A stretch of DNA of 12,777 nt from positions 919 to 13,695 of the forward strand of contig DDIC01000036.1 of assembly GCA_002338335.1 (NCBI GenBank), in the 5' to 3' direction. The notes under the pieces are model-generated. The model was not told where the DNA came from. It made no database searches and was given only the letters and a program-made list of their open reading frames with translations. Below are positions 6,147 through 12,777 of this stretch, piece by piece. The position numbers were made by a program, and so were the translations under genes. Numbering within the stretch: the first letter of the stretch is position 1; every line of letters starts with the position of its first letter. Origin of the DNA: Bacteroidetes bacterium UBA1860. Lineage in GTDB: Bacteria; Bacteroidota; Rhodothermia; Balneolales; Balneolaceae.

Positions 6147-8093
6147 ATGAGCAAGACATCAAGTTCTGAATACCAAGCATCCAATATCCAAGTACTTGAA
6201 GGTCTCGAAGCGGTACGAAAACGCCCTGCGATGTACATTGGCGATGTCGGCCCCAGAGGATTGCATCACCTGATTAATGAAGTTGTCGATAACTCGATTG
6301 ATGAATCTCTAGCAGGGCATTGCGACCACATTGTAGTAACCATTCAAGAGGATGGATCGTTGTCTGTTTCTGACAATGGCCGTGGTATTCCCGTCGATAT
6401 TCACCCCAAAATGGGCATTCCTGCCATCGAGGTGGTACTTACCAAGCTACATGCTGGCGGAAAGTTTGATAAAGATTCATACAAGGTTTCAGGGGGGCTT
6501 CACGGTGTGGGTGTTAGCTGTGTGAATGCCTTGTCAACCCTATTCAAAGCAGAGGTTTGGAGAGGTGGCAAAAAGCATGAGATTACCTTTGAGCGCGGCA
6601 TTACCAAAACCCAATTGGAAGTCACAGGAAAAACCGACTTACAAGGCACGTTGATTACTTTCAAGCCTGATCCTGAAATTTTCACACAAACCGTCGAATT
6701 CAAGTTTGATATTATTGCCGATCGTCTACGCGAGCTTGCATTTCTGAATTCACAAATTACCATTGAGCTCATAGATGAGCGTGATACCCATCCAGATACA
6801 GGTGAAATGCTCAAAGAGACGTTTCATTACTCAGGAGGAACGCGTGATTTTGTGAAATATCTTGATGAAGCCCGTGAAAGCTTCATGGATGAGCCCATTC
6901 ACATCGAGGGCGAGCAAGAAAATGTCCCTGTTGAATTGGCGATGGCCTACAACAACTCCTTTAGTGAAAATGTGAGTTCATATGTGAACAACATCAACAC
7001 GCGTGAAGGAGGGACCCATATTTCTGGGTTCCGACGTGCGCTTACTCGGGCTTTCAAAACCTACGCCGAGAAAAACGGAATCATTAAATCAGGATCTAAA
7101 ATCACCATTTCAGGTGAAGATTTTCGTGAGGGCCTCACAGCAGTACTCAGTGTTAAGGTGGCTGAACCGCAGTTTGAGGGGCAAACCAAAACAAAGCTGG
7201 GAAATTCTGAGGTTCAGAGTGTTGTAGAAGTGATTATCTACGAAAAATTGATGGAGTTCCTTGAGCAAAACCCAAAAGTAGCACGCAAGATCTTAGATAA
7301 AGTGGTGCTTGCTGCTGAAGCCCGAGAGGCGGCGCGCAAAGCCCGCCAACTCATTCAACGCAAGAGTGTGATGAGTGGTGGTGGTCTACCCGGCAAGTTG
7401 GCTGATTGCTCCATTAACGAGCCAGAGCACTGCGAAGTATACTTAGTGGAGGGTGACTCAGCCGGCGGGTCGGCAAAAATGGGAAGGAACCGTAGTTTCC
7501 AAGCTATTTTGCCACTTCGAGGCAAGATTTTGAATGTTGAGAAAGCAAACCTCAACAAAATTCTCGAGAACAAAGAGATTCAGGCGATGATTACGGCGCT
7601 TGGGACCAGCGTTGGGCATGGTGACGAAGACTTTGAAATCGAAAAGCTACGTTATCACAAAATCATCATTATGACCGATGCCGATGTGGATGGCTCTCAC
7701 ATTCGCACTCTTTTGCTCACGTTCTTCTACCGATACATGCGTCCGTTGGTAGAATTGGGTCATATTTACATCGCTACGCCTCCATTGTACAAAATTACCG
7801 CTGGCAAAAACGTGGATTATGCGTGGGATGATGAGACGAGATCAAGCATCGTTGCCAAGTACAAGAAAACCAAAAGCAAGGTTGATGTCTCGCGTTACAA
7901 GGGGCTCGGGGAGATGAATCCAGAGCAGCTGTGGGAGACAACCATGGATCCTGAGACAAGAACGCTACAACAAGTGACTGTAGAATCAGCTGCTACTGCC
8001 GATAAGGGGTTTTCTACATTAATGGGAGACCTTGTAGAGCCTCGGAGAGAATTCATTGAGCGCAACGCGAAATACGCAAACCTCGATATCTAA
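6147..8093 (+). CDS. gyrB: DNA gyrase subunit B
   Basis: GyrB is the ATPase subunit of DNA gyrase (A2B2), which introduces negative supercoils ahead of replication and transcription. The 648-residue protein has the GHKL ATPase domain: EVVDNSIDE (45-53; Glu45 matches the catalytic E. coli Glu42 and Asn49 matches Asn46), DNGRGIP (76-82; Asp76 matches Asp73) and GGLHGVGVS. QTKTKLGN lies in the transducer. The TOPRIM domain follows with EGDSAGG, PLRGKILNVEKA and DADVDGSHIRTLLLTFFYR, then the C-terminal YKGLGEMNPEQLWETTM block. It lacks the roughly 170-residue insert of the E. coli protein, as in most bacteria. ATG at 6147 fits the family N-terminus. gyrA follows, so both subunits are probably made from one transcript. 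Confidence 0.98.
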   Translation: MSKTSSSEYQASNIQVLEGLEAVRKRPAMYIGDVGPRGLHHLINEVVDNSIDESLAGHCDHIVVTIQEDGSLSVSDNGRGIPVDIHPKMGIPAIEVVLTKLHAGGKFDKDSYKVSGGLHGVGVSCVNALSTLFKAEVWRGGKKHEITFERGITKTQLEVTGKTDLQGTLITFKPDPEIFTQTVEFKFDIIADRLRELAFLNSQITIELIDERDTHPDTGEMLKETFHYSGGTRDFVKYLDEARESFMDEPIHIEGEQENVPVELAMAYNNSFSENVSSYVNNINTREGGTHISGFRRALTRAFKTYAEKNGIIKSGSKITISGEDFREGLTAVLSVKVAEPQFEGQTKTKLGNSEVQSVVEVIIYEKLMEFLEQNPKVARKILDKVVLAAEAREAARKARQLIQRKSVMSGGGLPGKLADCSINEPEHCEVYLVEGDSAGGSAKMGRNRSFQAILPLRGKILNVEKANLNKILENKEIQAMITALGTSVGHGDEDFEIEKLRYHKIIIMTDADVDGSHIRTLLLTFFYRYMRPLVELGHIYIATPPLYKITAGKNVDYAWDDETRSSIVAKYKKTKSKVDVSRYKGLGEMNPEQLWETTMDPETRTLQQVTVESAATADKGFSTLMGDLVEPRREFIERNAKYANLDI

Positions 8094-8112
8094 ACACATT
8101 GACACCCATTGT

Positions 8113-8141
8113 TAGGGAATCAGCCTACGGTCGATTCCTTG
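8113..8141 (+). other. Intercistronic hairpin between gyrB and gyrA
   Basis: Positions 8113-8121 can pair with 8133-8141 as a 9-bp stem including two G-U pairs; its core, GGAATC (8116-8121) with GATTCC (8133-8138), is perfect. The 11-nt loop can fold further, with GCC (8123-8125) pairing with GGT (8129-8131). The structure ends 15 nt before the gyrA ATG and has no T-run after it. It could influence gyrA translation or mRNA processing. Confidence 0.4.
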
Positions 8142-8156
8142 ACCAAATACAATCGT

Positions 8157-10640
8157 ATGTCTAGAGAAAAGATTATTCCAATCACCATTGAAGATGAAAT
8201 GCAATCATCCTACATCGACTATTCGATGTCGGTCATTGTTTCCAGAGCCTTACCAGACGTGCGTGATGGGTTAAAGCCTGTTCACCGCCGAGCGTTGTAT
8301 GGAATGAGTGAGCTGGGAATGCTTCACAATCGTCCATACAAAAAGTCTGCACGTATTGTTGGTGAAGTGTTGGGTAAATATCACCCGCACGGGGATAGCG
8401 CCGTTTATGATACCATTGTGCGAATGGTGCAGGACTTCTCACTTCGATACCCTCTAGTGGATGGCCAAGGGAACTTTGGGTCTGTGGATGGAGATGGCGC
8501 GGCGGCGATGCGTTACACCGAAGTACGAATGAAGCAAATCGCCGAAGAGTTGCTGACAGATCTCAACAAAGATACGGTCGATTTTCAGTACAACTTTGAC
8601 GATACCCTCACGGAGCCAACCGTCCTGCCATCCATGTTCCCAAACCTGATTGTTAATGGATCATCAGGGATTGCCGTTGGAATGGCTACCAATATGGCAC
8701 CTCACAATCTAAGTGAAGCTATAGATGCGGTCGTGGCGGTTATGGATGAGCCTGAGATAGACACTGCTGGGATAATGAAGCACTTGGTAGCACCCGATTT
8801 CCCAACAGGCGGAATCATCTATGGGTATGAAGGGGTGAAGGAGGCCTATGAGACCGGTCGTGGACGCGTCGTTATGCGTGCACGGGCCAACACAGAAGAA
8901 TTACGTGGTGGGCGTGAACAACTTGTTGTGACCGAAATCCCTTATCAAGTGAATAAGGCGGTCTTGATCCAAAAAATTGTAGAGCAGGTTAACTCTGATA
9001 AGATCACCGAGATCTCTGAGATACGAGACGAATCGGATCGAGATGGAATGCGTATTGTCATCATGCTAAAGCGTGGGGCCAACTCAGGCGTGGTCTTGAA
9101 TCAGCTCTATAAGTACACGCAGATGCAGAGTACGTTTGGGATTATCAATCTCGCCCTTGTCAAGGGTCGTCCTAAGGTGATGCCCATCAAGGAGATCATC
9201 GGTCACTTTGTTGAGCACCGTATCGAGGTTGTCATTCGTCGTACGATTTATGATCTGGATCAAGCCGAAGCTCGTGCTCACATTTTAGAAGGGTTGAAAA
9301 TTGCCTTAGACAATCTAGATGAGGTGATCAAAACAATTCGTGCCGCCAAGAACCCAGCGATTGCAAATACGGAGCTTCGCAAGAAATTTGCACTCACTGA
9401 TATCCAAGCAAAAGCGATCCTGGAAATGCGTTTGCAGAAACTCACAGGCCTTGAACGAGACAAGGTAGACCTTGAATACCGTGAGATTGTTGATAAAATT
9501 GCAGACTTTCGACGCATTTTATCGAGTCGTGACGCTCAAACGGCCATTATTAAGGAAGAGCTTCAGGAATTGAAGAAAAAGTATGGCGACGAAAGACGTA
9601 CGCAAATTGTGTACTCGGCTGAGGACTTCAATGTTGAGGACATGATTGCTGACGAAGATGTCGTAGTGACGATCTCCAATATGGGCTTTATTAAGCGGAT
9701 GCCTGTAAGTGGATATCGACGACAACGACGTGGTGGCAAAGGGATGAAAGGGACGACGACTAAGGATGAAGAGTATGTAGAGCATCTATTCGTGGCCACC
9801 AACCACAACTACTTGCTGTTTTTCACCAAAAATGGTCGTTGTTACTGGCTCAAAGTGTATGAAATTCCTGAGGGAACTCGTCTTTCAAGAGGGCGTGCCA
9901 TTGTGAATCTGATCGAGATTGAGAAAGAAGATTCAGTCATGGCCATTGTTCCTGTCAAATCACTTGATGATGCAGAGTACATTAAAGACCAATCCATTTT
10001 GATGGCAACAGAAAAAGGTGTGATTAAAAAGACTGCTCTTGAATTGTACTCGAGACCGCGTCGTAATGGGATTATTGCCATAAATGTACGTGAAGGGGAT
10101 CGTCTGTTGAGCGCGGGTCTAACCGATGGGGATAGTACCATTTTGTTGGCAGCCGATAATGGACGTGCCATTCGCTTCCACGAATCGCAAGCACGACAAA
10201 TGGGACGAAATACATCAGGGGTGCGAGGCATGAACCTTGGGCCTAATGATCACTTAGTAGATTTGGTGATAGTGAAGAATACACACGAGTCGACTGTTTT
10301 AGCCATCGCAGAGCAGGGTTACGGAAAGCGCTCATTGGTTGATGACTATCGTGAACAAAGTCGTGGTGGAAAAGGAGTCATTACCATGAAGATTACAGGC
10401 AAGACTGGAAAATTGATTGCGCTAAAAGAAGTTTCTGATCAAGATGATCTAATGGTTATCACAGAGCGTGGAAAAGTGATTCGCATGCAATGTAAAGGAA
10501 TCCGTACGATGGGTCGCAACACTCAGGGTGTAAGAATCATGAGGCTAGACGACTCCGGCAAAATTGGAGCTGTAACACGCGTTGCAAATGATGATGAGGA
10601 TAGTGCACAAGTGATCGAAACGACTGAGGAAGAATCCTAA
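8157..10640 (+). CDS. gyrA: DNA gyrase subunit A
   Basis: GyrA cuts and reseals DNA and wraps it for negative supercoiling. From the ATG at 8157 it is 827 residues. Motifs: the N-terminal winged-helix domain with the catalytic Tyr120 in AAMRYTEVRM; the quinolone-resistance region with Ser81 and Asp85 in GDSAVYD (matching E. coli Ser83 and Asp87, the sensitive residues); a coiled-coil tower; and a C-terminal beta-pinwheel with the GyrA box QRRGGKG, which marks gyrase rather than topoisomerase IV. It ends in a short acidic tail. A TTG at 8109 would add 16 residues (LGNQPTVDSLTKYNR after the start) unlike family members, and they would cover the intercistronic hairpin; MSREKIIPITIEDEM at 8157 matches the usual N-terminus. 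The gap after gyrB is 63 nt. Confidence 0.97.
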   Translation: MSREKIIPITIEDEMQSSYIDYSMSVIVSRALPDVRDGLKPVHRRALYGMSELGMLHNRPYKKSARIVGEVLGKYHPHGDSAVYDTIVRMVQDFSLRYPLVDGQGNFGSVDGDGAAAMRYTEVRMKQIAEELLTDLNKDTVDFQYNFDDTLTEPTVLPSMFPNLIVNGSSGIAVGMATNMAPHNLSEAIDAVVAVMDEPEIDTAGIMKHLVAPDFPTGGIIYGYEGVKEAYETGRGRVVMRARANTEELRGGREQLVVTEIPYQVNKAVLIQKIVEQVNSDKITEISEIRDESDRDGMRIVIMLKRGANSGVVLNQLYKYTQMQSTFGIINLALVKGRPKVMPIKEIIGHFVEHRIEVVIRRTIYDLDQAEARAHILEGLKIALDNLDEVIKTIRAAKNPAIANTELRKKFALTDIQAKAILEMRLQKLTGLERDKVDLEYREIVDKIADFRRILSSRDAQTAIIKEELQELKKKYGDERRTQIVYSAEDFNVEDMIADEDVVVTISNMGFIKRMPVSGYRRQRRGGKGMKGTTTKDEEYVEHLFVATNHNYLLFFTKNGRCYWLKVYEIPEGTRLSRGRAIVNLIEIEKEDSVMAIVPVKSLDDAEYIKDQSILMATEKGVIKKTALELYSRPRRNGIIAINVREGDRLLSAGLTDGDSTILLAADNGRAIRFHESQARQMGRNTSGVRGMNLGPNDHLVDLVIVKNTHESTVLAIAEQGYGKRSLVDDYREQSRGGKGVITMKITGKTGKLIALKEVSDQDDLMVITERGKVIRMQCKGIRTMGRNTQGVRIMRLDDSGKIGAVTRVANDDEDSAQVIETTEEES

Positions 10641-10730
10641 CGTTGGTGGTGACTTGTCCGTGATGTATCGCTGATTCATCCGTGCTTCGTGTGTGGTTCC
10701 TTCGTTGTACGTCCGCCACTTCTAGCTGAT
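10641..10730. other. Convergent gap between gyrA and the WYL regulator
   Basis: This 90-nt spacer lies between two genes that point toward each other. I found no strong GC-rich hairpin with a T-run on either strand, only 4-bp complementary pieces such as GATG/CATC. Termination may be Rho-dependent or the transcripts may overlap. No coding frame or RNA gene is apparent. Confidence 0.5.
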
Positions 10731-11675
10731 CTACGAAATCATCTTGTGAAGAAGTTCTTGGCGTTTGGTCACTAGCTCTTTGGGACCGATCACTTTTACA
10801 TCTGCTCCAAATTGGAGAAGCCATTCATTGAGGTAGTCCAGATTATCGAAGCCAAAAGTCACCTTAATCATTTTGGCGCTTTCCGGATTTGACTTAATTA
10901 TTTTCGTGGGCAAATTTGCGCTAAACCGCTTCAATGCCTTCGAGTGGACGTATACCTCAACCATGGTTTCTGTGCTCTCAGAATCAAATATCAGAGCTCT
11001 GGCGTCTAGTTTAACTTTGGGCGCGTAGTTTTCATCCGTAACAACAAGATTTGTTACTTTTTCTAGTATATAATTGCGTATCGACTCACGTTCATGTGAA
11101 TATCCAATAAGATTCCAGTGGTCTGTATAAAATACGAGTAAGTATGGGTCTACTTTTCTGTCCTCAGTGATCCCTTTTTTATTTCGGTATGAAAATGTGA
11201 TTGTTTTCTGACTAGCAATAGCACCTGAAAGTGTGTACCAATCTCCTCCTTTTTGTTTTTCAGACTGGAATGTCATGCTTGGGTCGATGATCATTCTCTC
11301 AGCCATTAGATCCATAAACGCCCGCAGTTCTGGGTTAATAACCTGGCGTATTTTACTTTCAACCATGGTCGCGTCTTCACTTAACGATTGATTGACTTGT
11401 GCTTTCACAAACTGAATGCCAACCATGAGCGTTGAGAGCTCTTTTGGATTAAATTGAATGGGAGGGATTCTAAACTCTTTCATCACACCATACCCTTCCA
11501 CTGGATCGTGAGTAATGGGAAGCCCGATAGCCTCTAATTTATTTAGATCACGAAAGATAGTACGTCTGGATACACCAAATAATGTAGCTAGCTCATTAAC
11601 GGTGAGTCGTTTCGTTGAAGACTGCATCAACGAGAACATTTTCATCACACGCTCTGTAGAGTTAAGATCTTTCAT
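10731..11675 (-). CDS. WYL-domain transcriptional regulator with N-terminal HTH
   Basis: This is a predicted DNA-binding regulator; WYL-domain proteins sense ligands such as nucleic acids or nucleotides, but the target here is unknown. From ATG 11675 it is 314 residues. An HTH_11/DeoR-like winged helix spans about 8-55 (LTVNELATLFGVSRRTIFRDLNKL is the helix-turn-helix). A linker follows, then a WYL domain (about 155-225; HWNLIGYSHE is the motif region, with Asn in place of the usual Tyr), then a WCX-like C-terminus. The ATG overlaps the rsmG TGA (ATGA), indicating translational coupling; a GTG at 11690 would add five residues inside rsmG and is less likely. It is the third gene of mnmG-rsmG-regulator. 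Parts of the gene look slightly richer in A+T than its neighbours. Confidence 0.85.
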   Translation of the reverse strand: MKDLNSTERVMKMFSLMQSSTKRLTVNELATLFGVSRRTIFRDLNKLEAIGLPITHDPVEGYGVMKEFRIPPIQFNPKELSTLMVGIQFVKAQVNQSLSEDATMVESKIRQVINPELRAFMDLMAERMIIDPSMTFQSEKQKGGDWYTLSGAIASQKTITFSYRNKKGITEDRKVDPYLLVFYTDHWNLIGYSHERESIRNYILEKVTNLVVTDENYAPKVKLDARALIFDSESTETMVEVYVHSKALKRFSANLPTKIIKSNPESAKMIKVTFGFDNLDYLNEWLLQFGADVKVIGPKELVTKRQELLHKMIS

Positions 11676-12298
11676 TTGCGTGGTGTCCACCTCACAATTG
11701 CCTTACCCTGATAAAATGGATCCTCCCCGCTGTCTAGGCTGAGGATTTCAAAGGATGCTTGGTCGGATTGGCTCTCGATGTCTTGAATGGCTTCCTCAAA
11801 CCCCTTTAGCCATAAGATTGCCCCTGGTTGTGACGACTGCCCGTCAATCAAATCTAGAAGCTGTGGTATTTTGAATGCATGTTTGGTACAAATACCGGTC
11901 TTATGATCTAGTTGAACATCTTCAATGGACCCTTCTTGGACTATCACATTAGGCAAGTCCAATTCCCTAACTATCGATTTCAATACTGTACATTTCTTCT
12001 GGACAATGTCATTCAACGTAAACGATAGGCCAGGGTTCACAATGGCTAAAGGTATGCCAGGTAACCCTCCACCCGTGCCTGCATCCACCCAATGAGATAT
12101 TGGACTAAGCCACGTGTTCAGTGTTAATGAGTGCTCAATGTGACTCATGATTGTTTCACGTGAAACATCCCTGCTTACGAGATTCACTTTATCATTCCAC
12201 CAGAGCAATCTGTCTGCATAGTGATTTAGAGCCGTGCTATGCTCTGCGGCCAGTTGCTTACAAGCACGCAGCGTGTCTAATTGTTTCACGTGAAACAT
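11672..12298 (-). CDS. rsmG: 16S rRNA (guanine-527-N7)-methyltransferase RsmG
   Basis: RsmG (GidB) uses S-adenosylmethionine to methylate N7 of G527 in 16S rRNA; its loss causes low-level streptomycin resistance in several bacteria. The 208-residue protein is of normal length. NDKVNLVSR (35-43) precedes the SAM-binding motif WVDAGTGGGLPGIPLAI, and Asp in LNDIVQKKC is at the usual adenosine-contact strand. The ATG (12298) overlaps the mnmG TAA by one base (TAATG). Its N-terminus MFHVKQ is encoded by one parS palindrome and VSRET (45-49) by another, so the gene carries two chromosome-partition sites in its coding sequence. The stop overlaps the following regulator ATG. Confidence 0.95.
   Translation of the reverse strand: MFHVKQLDTLRACKQLAAEHSTALNHYADRLLWWNDKVNLVSRDVSRETIMSHIEHSLTLNTWLSPISHWVDAGTGGGLPGIPLAIVNPGLSFTLNDIVQKKCTVLKSIVRELDLPNVIVQEGSIEDVQLDHKTGICTKHAFKIPQLLDLIDGQSSQPGAILWLKGFEEAIQDIESQSDQASFEILSLDSGEDPFYQGKAIVRWTPRK
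12152..12167. promoter_or_regulatory. parS site (ParB-binding palindrome), internal copy
   Basis: TGTTTCACGTGAAACA is a perfect 16-bp palindrome identical to the widely conserved bacterial parS consensus, where ParB loads onto DNA for chromosome segregation. It lies inside rsmG and is read there as V-S-R-E-T (codons 45-49). The second copy is exactly 130 bp away. Confidence 0.93.
12282..12297. promoter_or_regulatory. parS site (ParB-binding palindrome) at the rsmG start
   Basis: A second perfect TGTTTCACGTGAAACA covers rsmG codons 1-6, from the TG of the ATG to the CA of codon 6, giving MFHVKQ. It borders the mnmG stop. The reading frame differs from the internal copy, so the same DNA element encodes different peptides. 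Bound ParB could affect rsmG expression, but that is inference. Confidence 0.93.
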
Positions 12299-12777
12299 TA
12301 TCCTTTTAGATAGACCAAGAGCACCGCAAGGTCGCTTTGCGATACGCCAGAGATTCGACTTGCTTGTCCTAGGGTTTCTGGGCGCACATGCTCAAGTTTA
12401 GATTTTCCTTCTGAGCTCAAGCTTTTGATCTTATTGTAGTGGATGGACTCGGGAATGATGAGCTCCTCTTGTTTTTTGAGCTCCTCAACCATTTCAAATT
12501 CCTTTTCAATATACCCTGCATACTTAAACTGTGTTTCAATTGTATGCATGATCTCTGGCTGAGTTGCCCCTATAGCGTCTAATCTTTCGCGATCGTTTGC
12601 CGCATCGATGAGCATCTCGAGTGATATTTCAGGTCTGCCAATAATCGCTGTTGCTTTCACAGATTGTTTAATGGGAGACTTTCCCATTGATTCAAGTAAT
12701 GGGTTTATTTGTTCAGGTTTGATCGATGTAGACTCAACCCACTGCTCTAATGCAAGGCATTTTTCCATTTTTTGTTG
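12298..12777 (-). CDS. mnmG: tRNA uridine-5-carboxymethylaminomethyl modification enzyme MnmG, C-terminal part
   Basis: MnmG (GidA), with MnmE, installs the carboxymethylaminomethyl group on wobble uridine 34 of certain tRNAs using FAD, NADH and a folate. Only the last 159 codons are inside the window; the frame stays open to the right edge (codons QQK precede the first internal Met), so it is truncated by the window, not broken. Recognition rests on the C-terminal helical domain: FKYAGYIEKEFEMVEELKK, ESIHYNKIKSLSSEGKSKL and the hallmark RPETLGQASRISGVSQSDL, ending VLLVYLKG. The FAD-binding N-terminus is outside. Its TAA (12300-12298) overlaps the rsmG ATG by one base. Confidence 0.96.
   Translation of the reverse strand, partial: QQKMEKCLALEQWVESTSIKPEQINPLLESMGKSPIKQSVKATAIIGRPEISLEMLIDAANDRERLDAIGATQPEIMHTIETQFKYAGYIEKEFEMVEELKKQEELIIPESIHYNKIKSLSSEGKSKLEHVRPETLGQASRISGVSQSDLAVLLVYLKG

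Noticed and set aside
8109..8156. TTG-started 16-codon N-terminal extension of gyrA
   Set aside because: The extension does not resemble GyrA N-termini, covers a hairpin and uses a rare start codon; the ATG at 8157 gives the family-typical MSREKIIPITIEDEM.
9842..10231. 129-codon minus-strand open frame inside gyrA
   Set aside because: It is antisense to a conserved gyrA region and the translation resembles no known family; it is a shadow of gyrA codon usage.
8157..10640. Topoisomerase IV (parC/parE) as an alternative to gyrase
   Set aside because: The canonical GyrA box QRRGGKG and a full C-terminal beta-pinwheel with acidic tail indicate gyrase.
11676..11690. GTG start adding five residues to the WYL regulator
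   Set aside because: The ATG at 11675 forms an ATGA overlap with the rsmG stop and sits directly before the HTH domain, a more usual coupled start.
12101..12116. CACGTG core near 12110 as a third parS
   Set aside because: Only the central CACGTG matches; the flanking bases differ from the consensus at most positions.
1..12777. CRISPR array, insertion sequence, tRNA/rRNA gene, phage or defence module
   Set aside because: There are no regularly spaced repeats, transposase-like frames, terminal inverted repeats or RNA-gene signatures; every gap is at most 261 nt.

Overview
This window is core-genome, housekeeping DNA, probably from the broad Bacteroidota group (Bacteroidota, Balneolota or Rhodothermota). 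The best lineage marker is a 55-residue DUF4295-type protein directly after rpmG; that family is known from this group. Most starts lack a well-placed Shine-Dalgarno sequence, which fits the group but does not prove it. I could not place the genus.

Left arm (1-5885, all minus strand): a tightly packed run, read from right to left, of rpmB (L28), rpmG (L33), DUF4295, cvpA, tyrS, xseB, dxs and queA, then the first 15 codons of an unidentified gene cut by the edge. Most gaps are 2-65 nt. The exception is 132 nt between tyrS and xseB, which holds a hairpin, a micro-ORF and an isolated AGGAGG. The run combines ribosome assembly, tyrosine charging, isoprenoid precursor synthesis, exonuclease VII and queuosine tRNA modification.

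Centre (5886-10640): a 261-nt divergent intergenic region separates rpmB from gyrB (plus strand), followed by gyrA. Both gyrase genes are full length with all key catalytic residues. A hairpin sits in the 63-nt gap between them, and gyrA most likely starts at the ATG at 8157.

Right arm (10641-12777, minus strand, convergent with gyrA): the C-terminal 159 codons of mnmG, then rsmG, then a WYL-domain HTH regulator. The three genes overlap at their ends (TAATG and ATGA junctions). rsmG carries two perfect 16-bp parS palindromes (TGTTTCACGTGAAACA) 130 bp apart. One spans its start codon and gives the N-terminus MFHVKQ. The other is read in a different frame and gives VSRET at residues 45-49. Together with mnmG-rsmG and gyrBA this suggests the chromosomal origin/partition region, although parA, parB, dnaA and a DnaA-box cluster are not visible.

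I see no mobile element, CRISPR array, RNA gene, phage gene or defence system. The most interesting signals are the two parS sites embedded in rsmG and the regulator coupled to its 3' end.
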